Shown here: piece after piece, positions 21,424 through 34,000 of the stretch
Numbering within the stretch: position 1 is the first letter of the stretch
How the letters are laid out: each line of letters starts with the position of its first letter
From: Endotrypanum monterogeii
Lineage: Eukaryota; Euglenozoa; Kinetoplastea; Trypanosomatida; Trypanosomatidae
Length of the DNA: 63,421 nucleotides
Assembly (NCBI GenBank): GCA_000333855.2
Contig: CM007343.1
Location: forward strand, 1 to 63,421
Direction: 5' to 3'
The notes under the pieces: generated by a model
The model's input: the letters and a program-made list of their open reading frames with translations, nothing else
What the model was told of the DNA's origin: nothing
The model's database searches: none
Position numbers and translations under genes: made by a program

Positions 21424-22203
21424 ATGAGAAGTGGATTATGCCATAACGGCGTACTTGTTGGTGTGCGCGACGAGGAGAAGTGCGCACTTGTGGAGGCTTT
21501 GCGAAAGGTGGTGCGTCAAGATAGTCGTTATGCCTGGGTGGATCTGCCTTTCACCACAGCGTCACCCGCCCAGCTCCTCACTCGCCAGCGCGGGGCCACC
21601 GCTGACTCATGTACCCCAGGGAGGCAGGACTTGGAGGCCTTCTTGGAGTCAGACAGTATTCCGCAATATATATGGCCCGCTGCAAATTTCATGTGTGAGT
21701 GGGTCACTTCTCACAAAAGTACCTTCAAAGGTAAATGTGTACTAGAGCTGGGGTGTGGTGTTGGGTTACTTGGACTAACAGTCGCGCAGCATTCCCGACG
21801 GGTGGTGCTGACTGATTGCTCCCCAGTTTCGATCGCCCTCGTTGTGGAAACCGTCGCGCGAAACGGTTACAATAATTGCGATGTCGCATTTTTGCACTGG
21901 GGAAGGGAGGATCACCTGGCACAGATAAAGCGGGAGTGTGGTGTTGACGCCTTTGATATCGTAATGGGCAGCGACGTTTTTTACTTCAGCAATGCTCTCA
22001 AAGCCGGGTTAGCAACTGCGCGAGACGCTCTTAATCCACAACGTGTGGGTGGTGCACTGTTTCTTTTCGGAAGTGTCGCGCGTTCTGATCGAATGGAGTA
22101 TGAACTTGAAGCAATACCACTGATGCGAGGGTTTTACCTAGCTGATATGATTGTTCAAGATCCGTTTCGGCTCTACGTTTGGAAGGTTTCATCCGCACCG
22201 TAG
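21424..22203 (+). CDS. S-adenosylmethionine-dependent methyltransferase (METTL/Methyltransf_16 type)
   Basis: 259 aa. IWPAA (83-87) followed by the SAM-binding motif I VLELGCGVGLLGL (106-118), acidic loop VVLTDCS (127-133) and the post-I/IV motif FDIVMGSDVFYF (177-188) are the pattern of the METTL21/eEF-lysine-methyltransferase group of seven-beta-strand enzymes, which methylate lysines of translation factors and chaperones. The canonical DxxY after motif IV is SDVFYF here. The protein lacks extra domains; the first about 75 residues are variable. The substrate cannot be inferred from sequence. Start at the first ATG (21424). Confidence 0.82.
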   Translation: MRSGLCHNGVLVGVRDEEKCALVEALRKVVRQDSRYAWVDLPFTTASPAQLLTRQRGATADSCTPGRQDLEAFLESDSIPQYIWPAANFMCEWVTSHKSTFKGKCVLELGCGVGLLGLTVAQHSRRVVLTDCSPVSIALVVETVARNGYNNCDVAFLHWGREDHLAQIKRECGVDAFDIVMGSDVFYFSNALKAGLATARDALNPQRVGGALFLFGSVARSDRMEYELEAIPLMRGFYLADMIVQDPFRLYVWKVSSAP

Positions 22204-22368
22204 AGCCATATTCGCGCGTGTGTGTGTTTTTATCTATCGACATATACAGAGTATCCTACTGCTTATGACCGCTGAGCATGTCTCTGCCTTCTAGGTCACC
22301 TGGGTCGCTGTCTTCAAAAGCAGAGAATCGTTTTGTGTGTTTGAAGTGGCTCTCTTTACCGTATATTT

Positions 22369-22404
<36 letters not shown>

Positions 22405-23606
22405 AATATATAATCTTACCCGAGGGGATCGTCGATCCACACTGGCACTTTTTTCGTTCATCATTATCGCGTCTCTCTATGCGTCCTTGTTTGAATCTGA
22501 GAGTTTTTCTAGTTGGCATTCGACTAAGACCTCCTCTTTTCGAGGTTAGAACTGGGATTTAGGATGCTGCTCTGATACGCATTATTTCTTATAGGTTCGC
22601 GAACAATTCGAGGGTCACGCAGATTCATCTCAACATACTTTTCCACACCAATGCTCTCCTTCAGGTGATTTCTTGTAGGCTATAGCGCTTAGGCCTTTCT
22701 TGATTGCAGTTTACGTGCGCTTGTGTATTCACGTTTTGTTTTGCAAGTCGTCGACGTTTTCTTTTCATCTCGGGGGCAGACTTTCTGCCGATTAGGTAGA
22801 AGCCCCCCAGAAAAAAAACAGAGGAGAGGTTGAGTGTTGCCTAAAAGAATACGTCTTGAGGACAAAAGGGCGTACACACAAACGCAAAATAGATTATTGC
22901 AAATGATGTCAGTCTCCACCCAAAGATCGAAAAAGAAGTGTATATTTATCGTTGCAGAGGAGAGCGTTATTTATGAGGCGCGCACCGCAGCTTTGTCTGT
23001 GAGTCGGAAATTCGCCGAGGGCTCCTCGGCAGCAGTGTAAAACTGGGAAAGCAGCTTCACCTCTAATCAATACTGATTTTCCTATCGCGCTCAAAGTTCG
23101 ATGACTGTGATGGAGGCTAAATAGATTTTCGCATATACTGCTACTGAATGTCCTTCACGGTGGCCGTCTCTGTTTTTTTTTCTGATTTTGCTCAACATCC
23201 TTCTTTTGCCTGTCTTCCCTTTCCTGCGTTGGGGCCTTTCTCAAAAGTTGTCCCTACAAAAGCCTCGCGACACCACAGGGAATCTCCTTCGTGTTTTCTC
23301 TTCTATACCTTTTCCCCACCTCACACGACATCACAAATCGCTGAAACATATTTGATTCCTCAACATTATTTCTCTGTTACATTCTTTCATGATATATATA
23401 TATATATATTAGTGTGTGCGCACATACGGAGGACGGGAATATCTTCTTGCAAGAAGACACATCCAAAAAAAAAAAAAGAGCACTGAATTTTCTCTTTGAA
23501 GGTAGTGGCACCGCTACGCGCTCTTCTTTGTGCGTGTTTATATTTGATTCTATACTTGGTTTTTCTTCGCTGATCATTGCTCCAGAGCTTTCGTCTCTCT
23601 AGAAAG
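22204..23606. other. Intergenic, 1.4 kb
   Basis: Contains a (TA)n run at about 22374-22399, a second at about 23392-23410, an A13 run at about 23466-23478, and pyrimidine-rich DNA at 23160-23240 and 23290-23335. No supportable gene. The frame of the next gene is open from 23577, but its family start is 23607. Confidence 0.5.
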
Positions 23607-24746
23607 ATGTCTGGGACTGATAAACAGGGGATGCGGGCTGTTATTCTCGTGGGGGGCTTCGGTACTCGACTCCGTCCATTGACGCTAACCATGCCAAAGC
23701 CGCTCGTTCCTTTTTGCAACAAGCCAATGATTATTCATCAGGTCGAGGCACTAAAGGCGGTTGGTGTAACGGAGGTGGTTTTGGCTGTCGCCTACCGACC
23801 CGATGCAATGAAGGCTGAGATGGACATGTGGTCAAAGAGACTTGGTGTATCCTTCGTCTTTTCCGTCGAGGAGGAGCCGTTGGGCACGGCCGGTCCGCTT
23901 GGACTTGCCCGCGATGTCTTACTGCAGGATGATAAGCCTTTTTTTGTTCTGAACGCCGATGTTATCTGCTCGTTTCCGCTGCGGCAGCTGTTGGAGTTCC
24001 ACAAGTCGCATGGCGGCGAGGGCAGCATAATGGCTTCACAGGTGGAGCAGTGGGAGAAGTACGGCGTCGTCGTTTATACTCCCGAGAGGAACCGGATTGT
24101 TCGCTTTGTGGAGAAGCCGAAGGAGTTTGTTGGAGACCGAATCAATGCGGGCATATATATTTTCAACAAAAGTGTTCTCAGTCGGATTCAGCCCCGTAGA
24201 ACTTCCATTGAGCGGGAAGTATTTCCGGCGATGGCCGCAGAGGGTCAACTCTACGCATTCCCTCTCGAGGGGTTTTGGATGGATGTTGGTCAGCCGAAGG
24301 ACTACATCGAGGGCATGAGTAAGTTCATCCCCTCGTTGGCTGCGGGTGACTGCGAGGCAGATGGGGTTCATACGCAGGCTGATGAGCAACAGAGGGGCAG
24401 TCGCTTCACGGTAGTAGGCACGTCGGTAATCGATCCCTCTTCTAAGATCGGAAATGGTGCTGTCATTGGTCCCAATGCTTCTATTGGCCCCAACTGCGTT
24501 GTTGGCGAGTCATGCCGCATCCAAAACTCCGCCATCTTAGCCAACACTAAGATCGGCAAAGGTGCTATGGTTTCCCACAGCATTGTGGGGTGGAATAATC
24601 GCATCGGGAACTGGTGCCACATCGAGGACACGTCTGTACTCGGTGACGACGTTGAGGTGAAGGACGGTGTCATTCTTGTTGGTATCAAGGTTCTGCCCAA
24701 CAAGGATGTAGGCGAGCATCATTTGCAGCCTGAGATCATTATGTAG
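23607..24746 (+). CDS. GDPMP: Mannose-1-phosphate guanylyltransferase (GDP-mannose pyrophosphorylase)
   Basis: 379 aa from the ATG at 23607 (MSGTDKQGMRAV), the length and N-terminus of the Leishmania enzyme as I recall it; the ten codons upstream are not conserved type. Residues 10-250 form the nucleotidyltransferase domain with the signature GGFGTRLRPLT (16-26), the PKPLVP activating-Lys region, FVLNADV and FVEKP. About 270-379 is a left-handed beta-helix with hexapeptide repeats (IGNGAVIGPNASIGPN). It makes GDP-mannose from mannose-1-phosphate and GTP in the cytosol, feeding LPG, GPI anchors, N-glycans and the mannan storage polymer; it is needed for Leishmania virulence (known of the family). 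Confidence 0.97.
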   Translation: MSGTDKQGMRAVILVGGFGTRLRPLTLTMPKPLVPFCNKPMIIHQVEALKAVGVTEVVLAVAYRPDAMKAEMDMWSKRLGVSFVFSVEEEPLGTAGPLGLARDVLLQDDKPFFVLNADVICSFPLRQLLEFHKSHGGEGSIMASQVEQWEKYGVVVYTPERNRIVRFVEKPKEFVGDRINAGIYIFNKSVLSRIQPRRTSIEREVFPAMAAEGQLYAFPLEGFWMDVGQPKDYIEGMSKFIPSLAAGDCEADGVHTQADEQQRGSRFTVVGTSVIDPSSKIGNGAVIGPNASIGPNCVVGESCRIQNSAILANTKIGKGAMVSHSIVGWNNRIGNWCHIEDTSVLGDDVEVKDGVILVGIKVLPNKDVGEHHLQPEIIM

Positions 24747-27700
24747 TGTAGCCGGACCACAGGGTTTGATGCTGTGTTTCATGGTACAGATCGAATCTGC
24801 TGTTTTGCTCCGATTATCTCTGTCTGAGTAACTTACTTGCTGGTGGTGTTCTCAGCGCTGAGGGGCTTCGGAAGGCTCCCACGAACACTTCCGTCACATG
24901 ACCTTTGATGCATATGCTCAATAAGAAAAAAAAAAAAGGGAGATGCTAGGTGTGTTTGTGGAAGCCGCCTGGATGTGATTGTGCAATATATAATTGCTCG
25001 ATGGCATGCCAGATTGATATGTAAGATGCTTGTGTAGTTCAGTTATCTCTGTCAATTTTTTTTTTCTACTGTACCTTTAAAAAATATATATTTCGAGGGT
25101 TTTTTTTTTGCACTTAATCTTGCTTTTGTCACCCTATTCAGTAGTGTCGTGTCGTGTCGTGAGAGACAAGAGCGCTGTCGACTCGCGATACGTTGCCTCA
25201 TTCTTCCCTTCCGTCTGCCTTATCCCCCTCCCCCTCGCTTTTATTCCTCCCTACTCCCTTTCGGCTCTTTCATTCGCCTTTTTTTTTCTCATACGTTTCC
25301 TTCCTTGTGCCCGTCTGCGGCTCTCTCACTTGTTGTTGTTTCCTTTCGTCCACCATTTCTGCTGATTTATTTCTCATTTTCTTGATTTATGAGACTTGGT
25401 CGAGGGCGACGTGTGTGTGCATGGGTCGGTGTGATTAGTGTATATGCGTTGAGATTGTTTCTCATTCCTTGACGCAGGTTTTTATATGCGATCTAGTTTT
25501 CTCTATGTTTGTCAAGTTGTTTCCCGCAACATTCGCAAGAGCTGCGTGTGCTCCCTGACGCTCACTGACGACACTCACTGCTCACTTTGTTTTCCCGCTC
25601 AAGCTGCTATATGCGGTTTTATTTACTTGTCTGTGTTCGAGGTTTGGAAGTCGAGGATGTAGAGAAGGAAACATCATGTCCATCGATTTCTGAACAATGA
25701 AGCGAGGAATGAAGGTGGTCATATACAAAGATACGTTTAGAGCTTCGATGACGGAAACATGGGGAGGCTGATGAATGCCTTTTAAAAAACGTTTCCTCAA
25801 CAGTTTTCTTGAGATTCTGCTCATGTGTCACATACAAGCTCATACATGCAGAAACATCGTGGGTCTAATATGGGTCATCTTTTGCACGCATTATGCGTTG
25901 AATTTAGTGCCTCGTCTGCACGCTGTCGTTTATTATTTTGTTCTCGGTTACTTTACTGCGTTATTTCGTGTGCCGGGAACGTCGACTCCTTTCAAGCAAT
26001 AGTCGCCTAATGGAGGAGCGGTTGAAAAAGGGGAGAGAGGCCTTATGCGCGGGAGGGGCAGGGAGGGGGAAGGGAGTAGAGGGATATAAAAACGCGACAA
26101 AAAAGAAGAATTCACGGACATGCAGGACGACACCGAAGTGTTCATGTACTGGGAAAGTTTGTTGGCTAGCGAAGATATGTTCACACGACATCTTCGTGTT
26201 GATTACATGTAGCCATGTCTAGTATAGTGTCGCTATCCTTCACAGAGAAAAAGTGATGGAATATGAGAGAACTGATCGTTGGTGACTCTAATTAGAAAAA
26301 AAATAACGACGCATCTTTCCCCATCGTGCAGCGGTTGCCGCGAACAGAAAAAAGATGAACTTAAAATACAAAAGAAACATCTGGTAGAATAATATCGTAT
26401 GTTTTTCTCTTTTTCCTGCTCGTGTGATCAGCACTTATTTTCTCTGTTTAGCCCTGTTTACTACACACGTGTTGTTCCTGTTTCTTTACGGTCGCTGCTT
26501 CCATCTTTTTTTTTCGCATTCATTTCCTCCCCCCCCCACCTTTCCCTAGACGTGTTTCTACCCCCTCGTGTTTTGTTGTTTTTCCTTCCCCTCTACCCCG
26601 TGTTTGTGGGGCTCACTGAATTGATACAGTGAGGTGGGGGTAGGGATTATAGGGATGGAAGGTTCCCCCAACGTGGGAAGAAAATACGCGCTGGGAGTCG
26701 AGTTTAGGCCAAGTGAGGGAGGGGGAGGGGCAGTGAACTTGCGAAAGAAATGAGCCTTCTCTGTCAATGCTATCGGTTGTGCGTGTGTGGTATTCCGATA
26801 TGATGGATACAATCCAACAGATATGTTCAAGGAGGGTTACTGGTAAGGGTATGAGGAAGGTAGGGTAGAGGTTTCAAAGAGGAAAGGCGGAGTGCGAAAT
26901 GTGTGTGTGTGGATGTGTTTATGGCTCGGAGTCGAGAGAGGCAGCGAAAAAAAAGTTCTTTTTTTTTCGTAGTGTAGCTGTTCTCTTTTCAGATTTTTTA
27001 ATTCGGTTTCCTTTTGTCGGTTTCTTTCCTGTATTTCTGATTAACTTCTTTCACTATCGATATTCTGAAGCTGTGCGGGTTGTTTTCGTTTGTATGTGCG
27101 TCTTTCTTTGTGTGTCTGTGTGTGCGTATAGTGTGCTTCTTTATTATTATTATTATTTCGCTCTTTTCCATTACCGTTTGGCTTCTTTGCCTAACGTTTA
27201 TTTTTCCTGCATTTCACAATTTCTCTGGTTTTCCTCCAATGATATTTGATTCCGTTTTTTTCTTCTTGTCTTCATATCTATTTTTTTTTTTTTTCGGGGA
27301 CTCTCTCTCTATGCTGCCACATCTCGGTTTTGTTTCGCGTCAGGAATGAGCCTTCAGGAGACCGAATGGGCTCGGTGACGCATACTCATTACTGTTCAGT
27401 TTCTAGTCTGCATGCATGTGTAGGTAACCGTACAGTACGCGTACCTGATAAAAGAAAAATGCTCTCAAGGTCACCCTATTACGCAAAGAAAAAATAACCC
27501 AAAACGCCTCCCCCCCCCCCCTCAAAAAAAAAAAGGTCCGAAGAGGAAACACGATCCAACTCATTCAAACTTATAGACTTTCATTTTCTTTAACAGATGG
27601 CTCCTCACCTGCATGTGCTCGACATATATGCCGACTCGCTGTAGATAATGGCGGCGCCTCTAGTCAATGTGTTATGCTGAGGCTATCCGGCGCTTTCAAA

Positions 27701-27928
27701 ATCGAGATCTCCGTCATAGGGCAGCAAAGTCATGCTGTTTTTATTGTGGTAGCTACCTCGTGGCCTCTTCAGCGACCGTCTACGACTCAAAAATTCAACC
27801 CACCCTGCCTTCAGCTACTACACTTATGTTCCCTACTCTTTTCCTCTTGCTGACATTCTCGACCTTTTGGGTTCACCTTTGATCGATAACCGGGCCTTCT
27901 TGACCCTGCGATTCTCCTTTTTTTGTTG

Positions 27929-27971
<43 letters not shown>

Positions 27972-28012
27972 TGTACAAAAAGCTGTGGCACCATTTTTCG
28001 AATATAAATTGC
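24747..28012. other. 3.3 kb gene desert with alternating purine- and pyrimidine-rich blocks
   Basis: No ORF here is convincing. Strongly pyrimidine-rich on the + strand at about 25200-25385 and 26400-26600; purine-rich at about 26010-26110 and 26630-26900 (GGGAGGGGGAGGGG-like runs). T-runs at 25059-25067, 25102-25110, 27282-27293; poly-C then poly-A at 27511-27534. A (TG)20 run at 27930-27969 ends the region. It is the second-longest empty interval between successive genes with intact reading frames on this side of the array, and directly precedes the longest gene. Confidence 0.5.
27908..27982 (+). promoter_or_regulatory. Polypyrimidine and (TG)20 tract with AG before the BEACH gene
   Basis: CTCCTTTTTTTGTTGC is followed by 20 TG dinucleotides (27930-27969) and CTTGTACAAAAAG; the first AG after the tract is at 27981-27982, thirty bases before the ATG at 28013. 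Likely spliced-leader acceptor region; the repeat would sit in the pyrimidine tract and could vary in length between strains. Confidence 0.45.
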
Positions 28013-31000
28013 ATGCAGTCATCAGTCACTTCCGAGCTGCAACGGCTTTGGCTGGATGCGCGGTGTATACCATCTGGCGCAGCGCAGCGCAATGAAAAGG
28101 TGGTTGCCTTCCTGTCTGTCTTTGTACCGACGTTTACGTCACGCCAATCACAATCATTTCGAGTTTGTTTTGGTGACGGGGTGGCTTTGTTTGGGTTACT
28201 TTGCAAAGACTTTGCTGCCCTTGCGCGCCGGTTAACGTCTGAGGATGCTTCATTTGTGCCCACTGCGGCGACACTGAGAACTTTGCAACTGTTTTCACAG
28301 GCCTTGCTTCTTCTCATCAACAATGACACTATCACGAGCACTGATGTTGGTCAGCTGACCAGCTCATACGAGAGCCTCGGAACCTTCAACGTTGTCGCCC
28401 TAAGTATTGTTCTCCACGATCACCTGTTGCGGGCAATCCAAAAACACGAAGAGGTCACCGATTGGGCCGAGGTCGCAGAGACAGATGCGTCACTACTTAG
28501 GATTGTGAGCAGGGTCATGACGTGCCAGCACAAGGAGCTTACCCGACGGTCAGTCCTCGAGGCAGTTTTGCCAGAGCGTGTTGCCACCATTTCTGCGACA
28601 GCGATGACGTACTTTTCTATGCCAGAGAAAGCTGGCGTTGAAGCGGCGGAGGAGAGCAACTGTATTCTTCACCATCAGCTCCGAAACGTGGCTGACGTGG
28701 AGACAGTGGTAGGGACTCTGAGGGCGATGGAAGGTGCCCTGGTATCTTCACAGCGACGCCCTTCCGGGGTAACCGCCGCAGCTTGGTCTCTCAGTTGCTT
28801 CGCTTATGCGGTCGATGATATCATTGATGCCAAACAAATAGTTGGCTTTTCTCCCGTGGAGACAGTGAACTTTGATGTCGTCACAGCAACGCTGCTAAAC
28901 GTTGAGCGAGAGGCTGGAGATGAGGCTATGCCAGCTTTACGTCGCTTGGTCAGAAGCCTGCGGGTACTTGCACTGGCTGAGCGGTCCATCGTGTTGAGGC
29001 GCCCGTCAGTAAGGTCGTCACTGTTGGGTAGCAGCTTGCTACGCATTCTTCCCGCCTCCGTGGGCAAGGTGCAGCAGCGCATAACCGACTCGTGGGGCTT
29101 GTCCGAGCCCCACGAGGCATCCCAGCGCGTTAGCTGTGATAAAGCGGTGGACGCGCTGGCGCGTCTGTTCGTGTTGAGCACCAACAGCCGAATGTCCGAC
29201 TTGTATGGCGAGCAGCTTTTTGATCTTCTATCAATTCAGGGTGTCACTTCAGAGCTCCTGGGGTTTGTGCTGTCCATCTGTGCCGAGGGTATGCCGCGGT
29301 TTGACGCGTCGAAGATGCGCCGCCTGATGGCTTTCGTTAGCACGCTACCCTATGAAAGCGAGCTGGAAGGATTTCTGCAGATGCTTCTGGCTCATCTGAG
29401 CTCTGCGCGGCTTTCTCTGCCGGAGCAGTGGTTGATTGTAGTTGACTTTTTCACGGATTGGGGTTTGAAAGCGAACACGCACGCCTCAACAACTGTGATA
29501 TTGGGTGTCATTGAGAACTGCGTTGAATTTATGGTGCAGTTAGCAGTGGAGTCACGTGCCAACGACTTGGAAATGTTTGTGGAGCGTTTCTCTGTTTTGG
29601 TTCAAGTTGTCTTGACGTCGACAAGGGCTGAGGGGTCGATCCTCAGTCACAATGGTTGTGCCTCTCTCCTGCAGGTTATGCTATCAGCTCTAAAATCGAA
29701 GCAGATGCATGTCGCTGTGCTGCTCCGCGACATCTTTGTCGGAGTGGCCGTAAAAACAAATCATTTTTATGACGTTCTCCTGAAGCTGATTCTGTCTGCC
29801 ACCGACGCAGAGATATGGACCTCGTTGGCAACACCCCTTCTTTCCACACTGGTGCTACTGTTACACACATGTGATCGATACAACCGCGCGTCTTTCCCGC
29901 ACAATTGCATTGGGCTGTGTCTTTCTCTGATGCAGCATGTAGAGAAGGGCAGTCGGAACCCATCGGTTGATCGACATTTGTTGGGTTGCTGTCTGAGCTT
30001 AGTCCTGGCACCCGTGAACTACAGTGATGTATGGGACCTGGTGGAACGTACGCTGGGAACGTTGCCTATCAGCTCTGACCACGTTCAGATTATGATGGAC
30101 CTTTGCACAGGTGTGCTACGCTCCAGCGACAGTCTGGCCCTGGCCGAGGGCTACTACATCCAACCTGTTCTGCAACGGGGGCGATGGCCAGCGCCTTTTT
30201 TTTTGCACTTCGGTCCTTTTGCCGTGATGAAAAAACCGTACATTGAAATGCTTTATCCAGTGAGGCTCCTTGTGCGTATGGTGGATACGATGCTCGCAGA
30301 GCAGCATGCCGATGCGTCTAGTGGGATGGAGGCTATGGAGCACCTGATGGTACACTCTGGCGTGGCAGTACCCAGCTCTTACATAGCTGATTTTATTGTA
30401 CACTGGGAGCGCTATACGTGGATTCGATGTGCTTCGAACGTGTGCGATAGGAAGCTGCTGCCACTCTTCTTCGCACGTGGTGCAACTACAGCAGACGTTC
30501 AGAGAGCTCAGCGCGTGTGGTTAGAGGGGCTTCCTGATCGTCTTGCCGGAGGTAGAGATGCCCCACACTATCCGGATTACATACACTTCCGTGAGGGGGG
30601 TGGTGCAAAGGGACTGGTGACATGCTCTGGAGTTGCTTGGCCACCTCTTGACGCATACACTGCTGCCATGTGGGTTTGCATGAATCCTGTCTCTCTTTCT
30701 AGCGAACGTGAGGGGCGTGTGTTACTCTGGCAGCTAGAGTGGGTTGCAATGGGACGACACGTGTGCTTGTCTCTCGCGGTACACACCCAACGAAAGTGCT
30801 GCTTGTACCTCTGCGATCTTGGAGGTGACGTGACAGAGATTGAACTCCCCACGATCCCGGAGCAGCGCTGGGTTCACGTTGCAACATCACATGCCCGCGG
30901 TAGAATGTCCTTATCACAGCTAAAGATATATTTTAATGGAGTGGAGGCGGCGGCCAAGGGGTGTCCATACCCCTCTGGAGGGCTTGAGGCGGCCGCTGCC

Positions 31001-34000
31001 GTGGCAGCATCTATCCCTTCAATGCAGAGTCGCGAGTTGGTGGTGACTTTGGGCTCTCCAGCCGGCTTCGCCAGCAACCACGCGACGCTACGATTCATCA
31101 GTTTTCAGCTCTACGGGTGCGGTGCATCTCAGTCGCAAATCGCCTCCCTTTATGCGATGGGACCCTATCCACCCAATCAAGTGTGGGACAGCGCAGGACA
31201 GCAGGTTTACAACATGCGCGCACCGTGTTTGCCTGAGGAAGTTGTGCGATCTGTGGAGGCGACTCTGCAAAGTGCTTCCGTCGAGAGCATTTTGCGGGAG
31301 CAGCGTGTTGTCATGTGTCACCCACCCACGATCCGACTGGTCGACGTGCACGTTTTCGCGATGGAGCAGATCAACACCGTGTTTGGTTATTTGAATAACA
31401 AACAGTGGGTGCTACGAAACCTCGTTACGCCCACCGCGTGTGGGCTGTGCCTCCATGGACACTACAGTCCACCCCGAGACAGTCGCACGAACAGTGTAGT
31501 TGCGTTACTCTCTAACGGCGCTCTTTGCGAGTGGATGAGGTGGATGCGGTGCATCGCTGTCAATGAGCTCGATGCAGAGCATGCAAGAGAGTTTTCTTCT
31601 GAGACTAGCGTTTCTGCTGATTCACAAGAGGAGGCGAAGGAAAGTCCCGCGGTTGTCCATGTGACCGCGTATAACATGCTGCGCGTGGCAAGTCTCATGA
31701 ACAGACAGACAGGGTTGCTTCCGCGTAGCCAGCACCGATTCATGGTGCAGTTTGCCGAGCACGTCGCATGTTACCCTAAGGTGTATCTACACAACCCCAC
31801 CGCTGTGACTGCGCTTCTGGACGTGTGCCTGCGAACAGTGTGTTACCGCGACGAGCACGGGCGCGCCGTACATGGTCAGCTGCTCTCAAACCTGCTGCCG
31901 GTAGAACGAATATTTTTTAATTGGCGTTTGCTTTCAAATCTATCAAATGATGCGTGGGTGACCGCCTCCGAGACACTACGGCAGTTGGTGTTGCCGTCAA
32001 ACGGGTTAGCGGCCTGCAACGTTGCGCGCTTTCTCACTGCGGATTTTGTGAACGGTTTTTTATTTGGTCTCCTGCGCGAGTACGTATCGTTTCAGCGGCT
32101 CTTGATGGCGATTGAGCTGGTCAAGTACGTTCTGCTTGCTAGCTACGATAGGGAGGAGTTGATGGAGCGGGTCCTGATGGCGGTGTTGATGACCGTGCCA
32201 GGGCCCAGCCAAGGTGGTTCGATCTTCACCATGGAAAGCTTTCTGGGCAGCAAGTTGGCTTCCACATCCTTCACATACATCGTGCTGGTACGCAACCTTT
32301 TGCTTCGCTGTCTCAACGAGGTACTAGAGATGACATTGAATGATGGAACCGATGCCTTTCTGACAAGCTTCGTCGCAGTTGTGCCAGACTGGTGGTTTAC
32401 GGTAATTCTTTCCGGCAACTCGCACTCCGTCAGTGTAGCTCTCACAGTTCGGCTTTTTGTGATATGCTTCCTGAACTCCAAGTCTTTTCGTGAGGCGTGC
32501 TCATGTGCGAAGGCGGAGTGTATATCGGAGGCATTGGAGCCGCATTGCCACCAACGCGAGTTGATGGACATCCTCGTGCATGGGTATATGGGTCACCTGT
32601 GGACCATAGGCTCGTCCACACCGAGCTACGCCACTGCTCGGTGGAGTGGCAAAACCGAAATGCAGGGGCTTCTGACGATTATCGTGTATCTTGTCAAGTT
32701 TCAATGCCAACTGCTTTTGCGCGTCACTCCTCTGACTTCGGAGGTGCTTACAATTCGCGGCTACTTTAGCGCTGCCGCTGCCGAGGCCAACCGTATCTCG
32801 ACAGGCATTCCTCCTCTTGCAGCAGGCCGTTGGAGACGTCTTAGATTAGTCCTCTCAGCACTGTGTCGCATGAGAAAAGGAGCCAGCGGGGACAGAGGGG
32901 CGAAGGTGGACGGTGCTGTGGTGTGTACGCCAAGAGTAGCGCAGTGCGCAGCTTCTGTCGCTGCACTAAAGAATTTGGTGTGCGAGGTGCTCGACTGGCT
33001 CTCTGAGTCGTACAGGATATCACGGTCACTCGGCCGGTCGCTGTACCAAAGCGAAAGTGTGGCCAACTTGATTGATTTGCTCATGTGGCCGGTGCTCGCA
33101 GCGCTTTCTCCAAAGGAGCCCGTGGCTGTCCAACCCGCTGTGGGAACATTCCCTCTAGGTGGCAGTTGTGTAAAAGAAGATGACAGTGGAGCGTTGTCCA
33201 TCAGTGGCGGCTCCACTGACGCAGGCGAAGAAGATGAGTGGGAGGTGCTGCCAGATCCGATGAGTCGTGAGACTCGCAGCTTCGGTTTTGACTCGATGGG
33301 CCCACTGGAAGGAATGGAGAACCTCTACAATTCCTGCAAGACATTGTTCCTCACGCATGCCTCATCGGTAGTGGGAAGTGAAAGTTTCGAGGCCGTGTCT
33401 CACAGCGGTACAGCAATGAGCAAGTACGTATTGGCTCTCCACCGTGCACTATCGGCAGAGATCACGGGGGCTGGTAATCACGCTGAGGATGCCCGCAAGG
33501 CGTTTCTCTGCTTCATATGGCTCAAGGCGTCAGAGCATGCGATTGAGGGAACATACACTGGCAGCGCCGCAGCGGTGAAGCGCAACGCCATCGAGCTAGG
33601 TAAGTATATTCTGAACCACCTAGTCAGTGGTGGTGCCGTTCCTCCTGCTGCAGTCGCAGTCTTCTACCAAACTTTGCTCGTTCGTTGGGAAGGTGACGCC
33701 GATGTTGTGAAGAATGCACGCACGGCGCTCTTTGAATGGTTCATGTATGTGACGAGCGTTTCTTTTCACGGTCTAGATGCTTCAAAAGTAGGCGTGACGG
33801 TTGAGATGGTGTACAACTGCGCAGATACACTATTCTCTTCCCCAATGCCCGCATTGAAACTGCTGAGGGCTGTTGTTGGTCGACTTCTTCAGCTGACAGT
33901 GTGTTTGTGGGCGAGCTTTGCCGACGATGAGCATCCAACCATTCGGAGAATGGTGAAGTTATGGAAGGCGGTACTGATGGCGAACGAGAAGATTCCCTGC

